A DNA stretch of 64,000 nt from Candidatus Melainabacteria bacterium (GCA_003153555.1 PLZS01000115.1:1-64000), one strand, 5' to 3'; shown: positions 17,002 to 26,214, numbered from the stretch's first letter. Notes: generated by a model from the letters alone, not told the origin. Numbers and translations are program-made.

Positions 17002-18405
17002 TTAGACGGCAGGCTGATTTGGTGTTTGCTTCTCGCCCATGAGCTGAAGGAACCTGTGCGTTAGCATCATCAACGCCTCCGCTGAATTGACTCTGCTGGA
17101 AAGTTCAGATGAAGCTCCGCGCACATCCAAAGTCTTGCCACCCGCATGTACTTTTAGGCAGGCAAGCTGAGGATACTTTCGCGTTGCATCGCGCAGAGCT
17201 TCGTCCAGGCACGTTTGTACTGTGCTTGTGTCAACAATGTTCGATAAGTTCGATGCCACCATATTTAATGCGTACAAAGTTCTCGCTAATTTTGTGGATT
17301 GCTTGAGTATGCGGCGCAAATCAATTTCTGCTGTATCACCTCGTCTGAAAGCGACCTCATCTACAGCAGTCGGCGCCGTCTGGTTTTCTGAAACTAGCGG
17401 CTGGATTAACCCAAGTGTAATCATCTCGGCAAGCGCTTGCAGCAAGCTGTAAGTGTCGATCGGAAGCAGTGGTAAAATTTCTTCCACGGATAAATCCAAT
17501 TCGACAAGCTTCCAGATTTTAGGAGCAAGCGTTTGCATTTGTTCGTTCGGTAAATCGTTCCACTTTGGTATATGTGGAGCAGTCGTAAACGTCGTCTCAG
17601 TGTTGCCCACCTTTTCCAAGAGCTTTGGCAGTTCGTCCGACCGTCTCGCCCCTTCAACCAGAAGTCGTTCAATCGGTCGTTCTAACGTCGACTCCGGTGC
17701 TTTCGAATCCAGATCAAACGATCTCTCAAACGCAAAGTCAGCGGGATCTTGAAGACCCAGTAGTTCAAACACTGCGTAGTCTCCCGACAGATGCTTGAAC
17801 TTAGTGGAGACTAAACTGCCTCTATCGAAAACCAGCTTGGCTCCCGGATTAGCATGAGTTGCGAAGATGTTTAAGGTGCCAGATTGGCGCGACGATGCAA
17901 CCGCTTGAATAACAGTGGGCAGATCAAAAAATGCCGTATTGCCTTCTAGTCCCGGCGCCTTAAAGGCTATTTTACCGTCGCGTTTCTCAGCAAGACGCTC
18001 CAATTCATCCGAGAGGAGGGGGAATTTAGACTTTAAATCCATAGAAGCGCGCTTGGAAAGCTTAAGTATGACTGCTTCTTCCGGCACTCGAATCGTCGCG
18101 GTGCGAGGTTGATTGTTAATCAAAGACATCTCACCGAAACACTCGCCGGCAGTTAGGTATGCGATGGGCTTGGCATCGGCGTTACGCTTCACTTCCACTG
18201 AACCCTGCTTGATAATATACAAGCCATCGCCGGCATCGCCTTCACGGAAAACGATGTGCCCCGGTCCACAATGTTTTTCCACCAGGCTGAGGCTCAGCCC
18301 GTGGATAATTCTGTCGTCGATCAAGCGCAGGATGGAGCTTTCTTTCAGAAACTTCACCAGCTGCTCGCGCTCTTGTTCTTGCAGAGAATCTATCATCGTC
18401 GTCAT
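17002..18405 (-). CDS. Cyclic-nucleotide-binding plus DUF4388 regulatory protein
   Basis: A protein of about 467 residues with a cNMP-binding domain at the N-terminus (VEKHCGPGHIVFREGDAGDG, then GECFGEMSLINNQPRTATI) of the CRP/FNR-like sensor fold but without a DNA-binding helix-turn-helix. A DUF4388 domain follows (FFDLPTVIQAV, SGTLNI, LVFDRGSLVSTKF), then a helical C-terminal region. GEMSLINNQPRTATI retains the phosphate-binding cassette with Arg, so ligand binding is plausible. It shares DUF4388 with the gene at 3961. The open frame extends to an ATG at 18519, but the first 38 codons read like non-coding sequence; I prefer the ATG at 18405. Confidence 0.82.
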   Translation of the reverse strand: MTTMIDSLQEQEREQLVKFLKESSILRLIDDRIIHGLSLSLVEKHCGPGHIVFREGDAGDGLYIIKQGSVEVKRNADAKPIAYLTAGECFGEMSLINNQPRTATIRVPEEAVILKLSKRASMDLKSKFPLLSDELERLAEKRDGKIAFKAPGLEGNTAFFDLPTVIQAVASSRQSGTLNIFATHANPGAKLVFDRGSLVSTKFKHLSGDYAVFELLGLQDPADFAFERSFDLDSKAPESTLERPIERLLVEGARRSDELPKLLEKVGNTETTFTTAPHIPKWNDLPNEQMQTLAPKIWKLVELDLSVEEILPLLPIDTYSLLQALAEMITLGLIQPLVSENQTAPTAVDEVAFRRGDTAEIDLRRILKQSTKLARTLYALNMVASNLSNIVDTSTVQTCLDEALRDATRKYPQLACLKVHAGGKTLDVRGASSELSSRVNSAEALMMLTHRFLQLMGEKQTPNQPAV

Positions 18406-18557
18406 CTCACAGGAAACAGCATGAAACATCAAAGTATCGCAGATTTCCAGGTCAAATTTATTACTTATTGTCCCACAATACCAAATAGTGCGGATATGGC
18501 GAGACAGGTATGGACGCATATGTGCACTATATGCGGTGCGCGAATCGTGCTCAGAAC

Positions 18558-19943
18558 TTACTTTTTATGACGTGATGACTTCTGGTGCTTTGTTTGCTTT
18601 TGTTTTGGGTGAGCCATCGTTTTCGATTTTGATTTTTGTGCAGGCTTGTGCGTTTGCGCTTTTGGTTTTGTGACGGTTTGCGGCTTGTGCACCGACGTTG
18701 AGGTTGCACCAGAGTGAGTTTTCGTGTCAGCCTTCTTGTGGTCGGTAGGTTCTGGTGGATGTGGTTTCAGTTGCACTGGTGCCACAACTGGTGCCGGGTG
18801 GTGGTTAATCGGCGCAGTTGTGATCGGCTTAGAAACCACGGCTGCGGCAGGTTTAGTTGAAGCGGTAGGCTTTGCAGCGCCACCTCGATGTAGTCGCTCC
18901 CAATTGCGCAGCGCTTGAACACCAGTTTCAAACCCGGCTGCATCAACATAAAAGTTGTGAGCACCGTCGTTTCGAGAAGGTTCACGCACGTAATAAATAA
19001 AACCCGTGTTAGCCGGCTCTAGAGCCGCTTTGAGTGAAGATAAGCCGGGATTACTGACGGGTCCCGGAGGCAATCCGGCCACCTTCCTGGTGTTGTATGG
19101 CGAATCTCGATTGACATCACTCAGATAAACGATGCCATTGTTTTTCCACTTACCAGCCAGTTTCGATGCATACACAATCGTTGAATCAACACTTAATGCG
19201 ATATGCTGGCCCAGCCGATTGTATATAACCGACGCCACCACTGGTCGCTCGCCGGGGAGTTTGGCTTCAGTTTCGATGATCGAACCGACCGTTACTACGT
19301 CGTGGGCAGACTGCTTGCTTGAAGTAGCCAATTCCGCTAAATCTTTTTTCCAGACTTGGTGAAAATGGTCAACACTGCTTTCGAGAACTTCCTTTGCTGT
19401 CGTTGTCGATTGAACGAAGTAAGTATCAGGAAACATGTAACCTTCAAGGCTGGTTGCGCTAGGGTCGAGGTCCTTAATTGATGACGTGTCATTCATCAAG
19501 GCTAGAGCCTGATCCGCATTCTTCAGTTTCAGTGTCGGAATTGCTGCCATGGCATGGGCTATGTCCCAGCGCGTCCATCCTTCAATGATGGTCAGCTTGT
19601 TTGCAGCCTCCCCACCTTCCACCAGTTTCTGAAGCACGTCTTTGGGCGCAATCGGTGACGGAAATAAATAGTCACCTGCTTTAATTAGCGATCCAACGCC
19701 TTGGAGTTTAATGTAGAGCTTAAAAGTCGAGCCATGTTGAATAATCCCAACCGCCTGCAATTTCTGCACGATTTGATCGGTTGAGCTGCCCAGGGCGATA
19801 TTGACCGGTTTGCCCGCCATAGTGTGTTGAACTGGTGCGTTTATGTCGTTCCAAGCCCAAGTGCAAATTGCTCCGGCAAGCAAAAAGCCGATCAGCGCTA
19901 CGACTAGGATTATTTTGATTACTTTCAAAATTCTGTGCGACAC
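18558..19943 (-). CDS. mltG: Endolytic murein transglycosylase MltG with Lys/Thr/Pro-rich tail
   Basis: This 461-residue protein has one N-terminal membrane helix (about 9-30), a LysM-like region and the YceG/MltG catalytic domain. The catalytic Glu224 lies in SIIETEA, followed by VASVIYNRL, SVDSTIVYA and the closing LPPGPVSNPGLSSLKAALEP. MltG cleaves nascent peptidoglycan in the periplasm and ends glycan chains. The last 110 residues or so (after about 350) form a basic, Lys/Pro/Thr/Ser-rich disordered tail ending in KKQ/HKK-like runs, absent from standard MltG and perhaps cell-wall or polyanion binding. No other division gene lies next to it, but an RlpA-like gene is close (20332-20715). 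Confidence 0.92.
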   Translation of the reverse strand: MSHRILKVIKIILVVALIGFLLAGAICTWAWNDINAPVQHTMAGKPVNIALGSSTDQIVQKLQAVGIIQHGSTFKLYIKLQGVGSLIKAGDYLFPSPIAPKDVLQKLVEGGEAANKLTIIEGWTRWDIAHAMAAIPTLKLKNADQALALMNDTSSIKDLDPSATSLEGYMFPDTYFVQSTTTAKEVLESSVDHFHQVWKKDLAELATSSKQSAHDVVTVGSIIETEAKLPGERPVVASVIYNRLGQHIALSVDSTIVYASKLAGKWKNNGIVYLSDVNRDSPYNTRKVAGLPPGPVSNPGLSSLKAALEPANTGFIYYVREPSRNDGAHNFYVDAAGFETGVQALRNWERLHRGGAAKPTASTKPAAAVVSKPITTAPINHHPAPVVAPVQLKPHPPEPTDHKKADTKTHSGATSTSVHKPQTVTKPKAQTHKPAQKSKSKTMAHPKQKQTKHQKSSRHKK

Positions 19944-20024
19944 TCACTAAACGCGCATTGATCGATAAATCTTAGTATGGTTCACTGACTATAACGTCAT
20001 CCCTAACAGATCCTTTTACACATT

Positions 20025-20327
20025 ATGAGTACAGAATCTTACTTGTCTGGGCTACAGGCTTATCAAAATAAGGAATACGCCAGAGCAATCGAGCTTTTGA
20101 AGGAGGCGGCTGCGGATCAATGGGATGCCCAGCTCTATCTTGGCATGAGTTATTACATGGTTGGCCGTCATGATGATGCCAGATCTCAGTTTGCCCATAT
20201 GCGCGACCGTTGTCCTGAACCGTCGCTGCGCGAGAAAGCGCAAACTGCATTCACAGTGGTGAATTCAAAAATAAGGCAGACAGCAAAATTGAAACAGGAT
20301 GAAGACGAACTGACAGTGGAGTGGTAA
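20025..20327 (+). CDS. Small TPR-like protein
   Basis: A 100-residue soluble protein predicted to be all-helical. It has two TPR-like helix pairs: YLSGLQAYQNKEYARAIELL and AQLYLGMSYYMVGRHDDARS. There is no signal peptide. It lies between mltG and the RlpA-like gene, on the strand opposite to both, and its stop is four bases from the RlpA-like stop (convergent). Probably a protein-binding adaptor; no specific partner can be inferred. Confidence 0.75.
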   Translation: MSTESYLSGLQAYQNKEYARAIELLKEAAADQWDAQLYLGMSYYMVGRHDDARSQFAHMRDRCPEPSLREKAQTAFTVVNSKIRQTAKLKQDEDELTVEW

Positions 20328-20331
20328 CGGT

Positions 20332-20715
20332 TTAGTCTTCTTCGACCACCGAACAGTCCACTATTTTGTTTTTGCCGGAAACGATTCCCAGCTCTTGCGC
20401 CGCAGCGTAGGACACATCAATGACTCGGTTGGGTGTGAACGGTCCGCGGTCGTTGATGATGACGATGCACTGCTTTTTTGTCTTGCGATTAACGACACGA
20501 ACTTTTGTGCCAAAAGGTAAAGTGCGATGCGCCGCCATCAATTTTGTTTTGTCGTGGAGAGCGCCAGAGGCTGTCTTTTTGCCGTGATAATATTCGGCGT
20601 AATAGTCGGCGACGCCTGAGAAACCTTTGTCAGCAGGAACGGCAAAAGCAGTTGCTGTCGATAAAGTTGCGCAAATTGCAGCGGCACTGAATATGGTGCC
20701 CAGTCTCTTAAACAT
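20332..20715 (-). CDS. RlpA-like double-psi beta-barrel protein
   Basis: This 127-residue secreted protein has a signal peptide (about 1-26, ending TAFAVPA) and then a single RlpA/DPBB domain: GVADYYAEYYHGKKTASG, LPFGTKVRVVNRKTKK and INDRGPFTPNRVIDVSYAAA. The catalytic-type Asp in NDRGP and the surrounding residues match septal lytic transglycosylases of the RlpA family. There is no SPOR domain, so it is a short version that would not be recruited to denuded glycans in the usual way. Like mltG nearby, it points to peptidoglycan processing. Confidence 0.88.
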   Translation of the reverse strand: MFKRLGTIFSAAAICATLSTATAFAVPADKGFSGVADYYAEYYHGKKTASGALHDKTKLMAAHRTLPFGTKVRVVNRKTKKQCIVIINDRGPFTPNRVIDVSYAAAQELGIVSGKNKIVDCSVVEED

Positions 20716-20873
20716 ATAAACACGGTCCCTGAAAAGCTGGCTAGTGCCAATTACAAGAAGTGCTATCTAACCAGACTGCTTCCGGCAGCGCATGAATGAA
20801 TACTTATCTATGTGCGGGCTGTCGGAGAAGTTTCAATTAATGCTCACACGTTCCAATACTAAAGTTCACCGTC

Positions 20874-21089
20874 TTGATCGGCTTATGTCTGGTGCTCAGG
20901 AAGTGGCGAAAGACATCGATATATGTCTACGGAGAAATGAATGAGAAACTTCCTGTTCTGCAAAGGTTAGCTGGTATCACACAGACAAGGCAGATCCCCA
21001 ATGCGGCGCACTTTCCGATGATTGAAAATTCTAATGCCTTTTATTGTGCAATCTTGGATTTCGTAAATGCTGCTTCCCAAGTAGCTTAG
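20874..21089 (+). pseudogene. Remnant of an alpha/beta-hydrolase C-terminus
   Basis: The frame encodes a segment that looks like the end of an alpha/beta hydrolase: YVYGEMNEKLPVLQRLAG, then IPNAAHFPMIENSNAFYCAI. The H in AAHFPM would be the catalytic histidine, but no nucleophile-elbow region is found upstream. The 620 bases between the RlpA-like start and the YwiC-like gene contain no other convincing frame. I read this as a decayed gene. It could instead be a small unrelated ORF. Confidence 0.4.
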
Positions 21090-21339
21090 CGCGGTTTTTT
21101 AGCAACACACCAAACGTTCATTGAGTCGATGTGGCGAGCAATCTTTACTTTCAGTGAGTGCGAAGGATGTGATCACCCACGATGCTTTTCATGCTGCGAC
21201 GGCCACTCAGTCTCGGCTATCACGATGACAAGCGGCCTGAAACAGTCAAACAGCGTTGATAGTCTGCCTGCGAATCCATCTAAAGGACGATGATAGTCCG
21301 CTCTTCTGTTCCTACCATAGAGAAAACGGAGGCAGGGCT

Positions 21340-22050
21340 ATGACCTACGCAAGTAGTTTTCCATTCGCTGGCAAGCAATGCTCATTCAAATTGCCAAAGG
21401 AACATGGCGCTGTCGTCGTGTTCTCTCTTTCTTGTATTATTTCGCTTTTGTTGTGTCGCGCAGAACCAACAGTTGCTGCCTGTAGTGAAATAGTTCTCTG
21501 GGCAATGGTGCTGTCAATGCACCAGCCGAGGCAGCTATTGGTCGTGACCGCGCTGGGTATCTTAGTGCTGCAGCTCTTCTTTGGAGCGCCACTGGCACTC
21601 TTGATCGCGATAGTCTGGGTCGGTCTTCAAGCAACAAAGTCTTCCCACGCTCGCAACGGATTCTGGTGGAGGGAGGCAGTTGGTATGTCTGGTGTAGCCC
21701 TGGCACCTTTGATGGTCTCATACCTTGTAGCCGGCGATCACTCCTTGCCATTAACAGCAGCCGCAGCTTTACTAGCTGCCGTTTTTACCGGCTCTGCCCT
21801 GATCCGAGTAAGCCGGAAAGAAACTCGGGTTAACCCGATACCGGCGGCGCTGCTTTCACTTGTGCTCTGGCTTTGTCTGACTGCCGCCAGCCCGATAATA
21901 GCCGCTTTGTCATTGATTCCCTACGTCGCACAAAGCATTTGGCTCGTGCAAGAGTCCAGTCCTTCCTTCAAAACACTTGGCCAGATACAGAGCCTGTCTC
22001 TGCTCTGGGTAGCAGCGGCTATCACCATACACATCTTTGGCATAGCATGA
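21340..22050 (+). CDS. YwiC-like multi-pass membrane protein
   Basis: A 236-residue protein with about seven hydrophobic helices. The motif LPKEHGAVVVFSL just before the first helix matches the (K/R)P(K/R)EHGAW hallmark of the YwiC-like family, whose function is unknown to me. The start is placed at ATG 21340 because a perfect GGAGG lies at 21328-21332; the frame is open to 21256, but the extra 28 codons lack a ribosome binding site. No operon partner: the next gene downstream is on the other strand. Confidence 0.75.
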   Translation: MTYASSFPFAGKQCSFKLPKEHGAVVVFSLSCIISLLLCRAEPTVAACSEIVLWAMVLSMHQPRQLLVVTALGILVLQLFFGAPLALLIAIVWVGLQATKSSHARNGFWWREAVGMSGVALAPLMVSYLVAGDHSLPLTAAAALLAAVFTGSALIRVSRKETRVNPIPAALLSLVLWLCLTAASPIIAALSLIPYVAQSIWLVQESSPSFKTLGQIQSLSLLWVAAAITIHIFGIA

Positions 22051-22164
22051 GTCTTGAAGGTTTCTGCGTGCGCCACTGCATATGATGGCACAGTAACTGC
22101 AAGTGGTTGCGGCATGAGCTTTTGCAGTTCCATCATTGCAGGTTGCAGTTTTGCTCGTTGGTAA

Positions 22165-22785
22165 TCACTGTAGACTTTGGTCTGGGAGCGATTTTGACAT
22201 GCCAACTTTAGGTAGCTTGCGCGCTTCGAAGTGAACCATTCGCTCGCCGAACTCGGGGATGCTTGCCGTACCGCTAATGATTTCGTCTTTAAATGAACCG
22301 TTGAAAACCGCGATCGCTTCCTTGTTCTTTTTCCATCTGGTTAATATGGATTTGGAGAAATCGACATAGAGTTGGATAGTTCCAGCTGCTTCGTCAAACA
22401 CTCCGCTCAGTGGGAACTTACCTAAAAGCCCGCTATATGTCCCTTTTATCTCGTTGCCATTCTGCTCGGATATCAGCACGGTTGGGTGCCTTCTAAACTC
22501 GATTACATGCCCTTTCCAAGTTCCAGTAACATCGGTCACAGCCTTGGTTGAGGATGTGTCGTTAAATTCCACACCACCTTCTAATTGGTGCTCCTTACTT
22601 TGATCGGCTTCTGCGAATGCTGTCGGTTGAAAAATCAAAAGCATGAATGCAGTCATGACTAAGATCGAGAGCGGCGCGGTCAGTGCTTTGGTTTCTTCAT
22701 GTACTTTACTGCTCCAGGTGAAAAGCTGAGCGCACCATATCTGGTGCAAGCTTCCAATGCTGTGAGTTTTGGCGTAGATGTGCAT
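22165..22785 (-). CDS. Exported hypothetical beta-rich protein
   Basis: A protein of up to 206 residues. A hydrophobic stretch at about 38-57 ending PTAFAEA looks like a signal peptide, so the true start is probably inside the first 30 codons. The rest reads as short beta strands with alternating hydrophobics (GTWKGHVIEFRRHP, IKGTYSGLLGKFPLSGVF), like small lipocalin- or avidin-like barrels. No catalytic motif is visible and the family is not recognised. Confidence 0.55.
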   Translation of the reverse strand: MHIYAKTHSIGSLHQIWCAQLFTWSSKVHEETKALTAPLSILVMTAFMLLIFQPTAFAEADQSKEHQLEGGVEFNDTSSTKAVTDVTGTWKGHVIEFRRHPTVLISEQNGNEIKGTYSGLLGKFPLSGVFDEAAGTIQLYVDFSKSILTRWKKNKEAIAVFNGSFKDEIISGTASIPEFGERMVHFEARKLPKVGMSKSLPDQSLQ

Positions 22786-22914
22786 ATTTAATTACTCGGG
22801 GGTAACTACCGGCTTCTGACCCTTTTGCCAATCAACATTGTAATCGCTTATTTTGTATTTTTTAATGCCATCTCATGTACCCTTGAAGTTTCTTACAAAC
22901 TCCATTACACGAGG

Positions 22915-22936
22915 CGGCGCAAAAAGTTTCGCGCCG
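22915..22936 (-). terminator. Hairpin after the TPR gene, weak terminator candidate
   Basis: CGGCGC and GCGCCG form a 6-bp stem around a 10-base loop. It lies just past the stop of the gene at 22968 but has no T-run, so factor-independent termination is doubtful. Confidence 0.3.
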
Positions 22937-22967
22937 ACAGAAAATTATCTCAAGCCTAGTTCTCCGC

Positions 22968-24194
22968 CTAGTCTTCGGTGCTGTAGGCGGCTACTCTGCT
23001 AGCCACTTCTTTCGCCTCATCTTCTCTGCTTGTCGCAGTCAGCAGTCGCACATAAATTTCCAATGGATAAATCAAATCTTCTTGATCGCCAGACTCTTCT
23101 AATGTCGCTATGGATTGTTTGAGAATTGGCTCCGCCTTTCCAAATTCATCCTGTCCTATATAGATGGATGCAAGCAAAGCCTGATTGCGAGCTAAGTCTG
23201 GGTCAGCCGGTTCAAGCAGCGCATGTTTGATTGTCAATGATCGGTAGCAAAACATTTCTGCTTCCGAGAAGTGACCACGGCTTTCAAGGATGAGTGCGTA
23301 GCGCACGAATTGTTCGGCTACCTCGAGATTCTCGTTGCCCAGTGCCTTTTCTCGCAAACTTAGGGCTCGTTGAAATAGAGGATCTGATTTTCGATACAGC
23401 TTCTGCCCTTCGTAAAAATTGCCGAGTGTTTCAAGCATATGTGCAAGTTCGAGAGGAGCATCTGCATAGGATTTCTCTGCAATCGAAAGAGCTTTCTTGT
23501 AAAGCAAGTCTGCATCTGCAGTTTTGCCCTGTGTTTCACGAACCATCGCCAATCCAAAATACGAACTGGCGATGTGGTGATCGTCAGGTTGCAGTTGTTT
23601 TTCTGACAACTTTAGAAATTGTTTTAAGTTTGCTTCGGCGTCTTCGTATTTTTCTAAAATCAACTGCGTGGTCGCAAGGTGATTAAGAACTTGACAGGTA
23701 GCCGCACTTTCTGGTTGATCACGTTCACATATTTTCAGTGCTTCCTTCAAGAGTTCTTCCGCTCTAGCGAAGTCGTCGCGCTTCTTGCAGGCAATAGATT
23801 GTTCGATCAGCTGATCTACTTCTGGCGGTACCGAGGCTTGCTCTTGCTCCGGCTGACCTCCTCCCATCAGGTTCGACATCCAGGAACCCGCACTACCGAG
23901 CGAATTTTGTGCTTGCTGCAGATCCGCAAAGCTCGGTGTTTGTCCATGCTTAATTTGTTTGATCAGCATTTGGGCCATTGTTTGAGCCATCGGACGAAGC
24001 GCTTGATCTGTCTTGGGCAGCATCTTAAGACCATTTGCCAGCATTGGTGGAATGTTTCCAGCTCTGGCGAAGGCATCCGGATCTTTCATGGCTTCCTTAA
24101 GCGATTGCAAAACAATCTCAACCACTTCCGCCTCACTGGAGTGCCGGACAATTTCCTTCAGCTGTTCAGGAATTTCCATATCGCCGCCAAACAT
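22968..24194 (-). CDS. Kinesin-light-chain-like TPR protein
   Basis: A protein of about 408 residues. The N-terminal 150 residues are helical and Gln/Met-rich with a linker ending in MGGGQPEQEQ. About six TPRs of the kinesin-light-chain type follow (ATCQVLNHLATTQLILEKYEDAE, HMLETLGNFYEGQKLYRKSD, QALLASIYIGQDEFGKAE). The start at ATG 24194 is chosen because GGAGG lies eight bases upstream; the open frame runs to 24365, overlapping the divergent YHYH gene with non-protein-like sequence. Presumably a protein-binding scaffold. It differs from the twin-block paralogues at 5573 and 37494 in having a single array. Confidence 0.82.
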   Translation of the reverse strand: MFGGDMEIPEQLKEIVRHSSEAEVVEIVLQSLKEAMKDPDAFARAGNIPPMLANGLKMLPKTDQALRPMAQTMAQMLIKQIKHGQTPSFADLQQAQNSLGSAGSWMSNLMGGGQPEQEQASVPPEVDQLIEQSIACKKRDDFARAEELLKEALKICERDQPESAATCQVLNHLATTQLILEKYEDAEANLKQFLKLSEKQLQPDDHHIASSYFGLAMVRETQGKTADADLLYKKALSIAEKSYADAPLELAHMLETLGNFYEGQKLYRKSDPLFQRALSLREKALGNENLEVAEQFVRYALILESRGHFSEAEMFCYRSLTIKHALLEPADPDLARNQALLASIYIGQDEFGKAEPILKQSIATLEESGDQEDLIYPLEIYVRLLTATSREDEAKEVASRVAAYSTED

Positions 24195-24391
24195 CTCAAT
24201 ATCCTCCGCAAAGCCCAGTCGTGAAGCAATATACCATTGTCGTCTGTGCCAGGACTTGGAGAACGCCAAGAAAACTCCAGGTTGCTTATGGCAGAAGGGA
24301 TAATAATTCTTTTCGATTACGGTAATTTGTTGAAGTGAAGCAGCCTTACTGGGATACTGGCTCATCTGTCAGAGTGCTGCCAAGGGTGAGT

Positions 24392-25687
24392 ATGAAGTCT
24401 ATTCAAGTTGTCTTTGCGGCGATGTTGCTCGGATGTGTTGCCCAGCCTGTTTTTGCGCATCACGATTTAGACGATCATCTCCAACATCAACAATCCTCGA
24501 AAACTGCAAAGCAAGAAAGTATTGATCCGTGGCATTTGCTCGATTTCGCTTTGACACCTGCCTATGCTCTTTCAACGAATGTTCGGATTTATTTTGATGG
24601 TCCGTATCGAGTTATTGATTCAAACGGTATTCCCAATCATCCAACGGGTCAATTTCCGAATGCGGAAAATCCAAATACGATTTCGGAGCAGTCATACAAA
24701 TTCCGCATGCCGAAAGAACCTGCGGCAGCTCAATCGACAACTCATATGTTCATGGCACCATTCGGTGTTGCCGTAAATGGTATTCCATTTGATCCAGGAG
24801 CAAATGAGTTTTGGAATCGCGATCGGAATTCTGGCTGGCAATATGAGCCAATGTTCCATCACAGTCTTGGGCTCGATCAAAGTAACGCACACGTCCAGCC
24901 AAACGGTGCTTATCATTACCACGGTATTCCAACGGGACTTTTAGATAGGCTCGCTCAGTCACCGAAGCCGGTGCTAATTGGATACGCCGCTGACGGTTTT
25001 CCGATGTACGCACCATTTGGGTATCGAGATGCGAATAACAACAGATCGTCAATGACCAAATTGCGTTCGAGCTATCGCCTTAAGGAAGGCACACGCCCGT
25101 CTGGACCCGGTGGCAGATATGATGGTTCGTTTGTTCAGGATTACGAATATGTGCCAAAGTTGGGTGATTTGGATCAGTGCAACGGACGCTTTGGTGTCAC
25201 CTCAGAATATCCGAAAGGAATTTATCACTACGTCGTGACTGATGCTTTCCCATTTATTCCACGAGAGTGGAAAGGCACTCCGGACGAAAGTTTTCAACGA
25301 CATGGGCACACTGGCAGACCCGGTGGAGGTGGAAGTCAGGGCGAGCGTGATGGTCGACCCGGTGGCGGACCAGGCGATCGCGAAGGAGGACCTCCTGGCA
25401 GCGGTCCAGGCAATCGCAACGGACGATTCCCCGGCGGAGGACCTCCAGGTGGCGGACCTCCAACTGATCGCAATGGACGATTCCCCGGTGGCGGACCTCC
25501 AGGCGGCGGACCTCCAGCTGATCGCAACGGACGATTCCCCGGCGGAGGACCTCCAGGTGGTGGACCTCCAATTGATCGTGACGGACAGCCCCCAGGCGGC
25601 GGACCACAAGGGAACGGCGACGGACGACATCCAAGTGGCGGTCCTCCAGACCAACAGGCTAGGCCGTATGGATCAGGTGGCGATTAA
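24392..25687 (+). CDS. Secreted YHYH-domain protein with Gly/Pro-rich repeat tail
   Basis: A protein of about 431 residues. The signal peptide (MKSIQVVFAAMLLGC, ending FAHH) starts at ATG 24392 with AAGGGTGAG just upstream. The YHYH domain follows, with NGAYHYHGIPTGLLD, IGYAADGFPMYAPFGY, and DLDQCNGRFGVTSEYPKGIYHYVVT. YHYH proteins are extracytoplasmic, His-rich and possibly metal-binding; their role is unknown. The last 130 residues are a collagen-like tail of Gly/Pro/Asp/Arg with near-perfect 18-residue repeats (RNGRFPGGGPPGGGPP). The next gene begins on the base after its stop codon. Confidence 0.85.
   Translation: MKSIQVVFAAMLLGCVAQPVFAHHDLDDHLQHQQSSKTAKQESIDPWHLLDFALTPAYALSTNVRIYFDGPYRVIDSNGIPNHPTGQFPNAENPNTISEQSYKFRMPKEPAAAQSTTHMFMAPFGVAVNGIPFDPGANEFWNRDRNSGWQYEPMFHHSLGLDQSNAHVQPNGAYHYHGIPTGLLDRLAQSPKPVLIGYAADGFPMYAPFGYRDANNNRSSMTKLRSSYRLKEGTRPSGPGGRYDGSFVQDYEYVPKLGDLDQCNGRFGVTSEYPKGIYHYVVTDAFPFIPREWKGTPDESFQRHGHTGRPGGGGSQGERDGRPGGGPGDREGGPPGSGPGNRNGRFPGGGPPGGGPPTDRNGRFPGGGPPGGGPPADRNGRFPGGGPPGGGPPIDRDGQPPGGGPQGNGDGRHPSGGPPDQQARPYGSGGD
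25412..25591 (+). repeat. 54-bp coding tandem repeats
   Basis: Three near-identical 54-bp units start at 25412, 25466 and 25520, and a decayed fourth starts at 25574. They encode the (N/D)RNGRFPGGGPPGGGPP unit of the YHYH protein tail and keep the reading frame. Such arrays change copy number easily. Confidence 0.85.
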
Positions 25688-25888
25688 ATGCAGAAAAGTC
25701 GATTGAAGTTCACGCGAGTGGTTTTAGGAGCGGTACTGCTGCTGGTGCTTTTCACTGTCTACACGAGAATGCCAATTCAAGTAAGAATCTTTGTTCTTCC
25801 CGCGATCCTGCTTGCTTTATGGTGGTGCTTCAACGGACTAATTTCGAAATCTAAACCGAAACGAGACCAACACCAGCGTTTGCCCTAA
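25688..25888 (+). CDS. Small two-helix membrane protein
   Basis: This 66-residue protein has two hydrophobic helices (about 10-25 and 33-50), a basic N-terminus (MQKSRLKF) and a basic C-terminus (SKSKPKRDQHQR). Its ATG directly follows the TAA of the YHYH gene, so it should be translationally coupled and may act with it, for example as a membrane partner. Family unknown. Confidence 0.6.
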   Translation: MQKSRLKFTRVVLGAVLLLVLFTVYTRMPIQVRIFVLPAILLALWWCFNGLISKSKPKRDQHQRLP

Positions 25889-26214
25889 AGCATCGCTCGC
25901 TATAGGGAAAATTCGTAAGCCATCCTCATTTAATAGATTGAGAACTTTTGAGTGAACTGATAAGCAAGCTAAAATACACAGGCAGTTTTGCTGTTGGCCA
26001 GCTTGGTAGTTGAGGCAGGGATAATATTGACAAAGACGCGACTAGTTATCGTGGCCAGATAAAACGGTCTGCTTCCGGATTGATGATGGCAGGATGACGC
26101 CCGTCCCAAAATGCAGCTTCCGCATCGGGAAATTTCAGGGAAAAAGCCAGTGCTTTTCATGTGGAATCGACATACCCTTCAGATTGCAGATGGCAACGTG
26201 CGGGGGTGGCCAGC
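25889..26214. other. Gene-free stretch
   Basis: About 325 bases without a convincing frame. There is a TTGACA sequence near 26029 but no well-placed -10 element. I see no tRNA, hairpin terminator or repeat here. Confidence 0.4.

Noticed and set aside
24194-24365. N-terminal extension of the TPR protein
   Set aside because: The extra codons overlap the divergent YHYH gene region, look non-coding and lack an SD, while GGAGG is well placed for ATG 24194.
25412-25573. Regular direct repeats suggesting a CRISPR array
   Set aside because: The 54-bp units are contiguous without spacers, stay in frame and encode the Gly/Pro tail of a YHYH protein.
25202-25654. 150-codon minus-strand ORF opposite the YHYH tail
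   Set aside because: It is an artefact of the repeats on the coding strand; composition is Trp/Ser/Arg-rich and it has no ribosome binding site.
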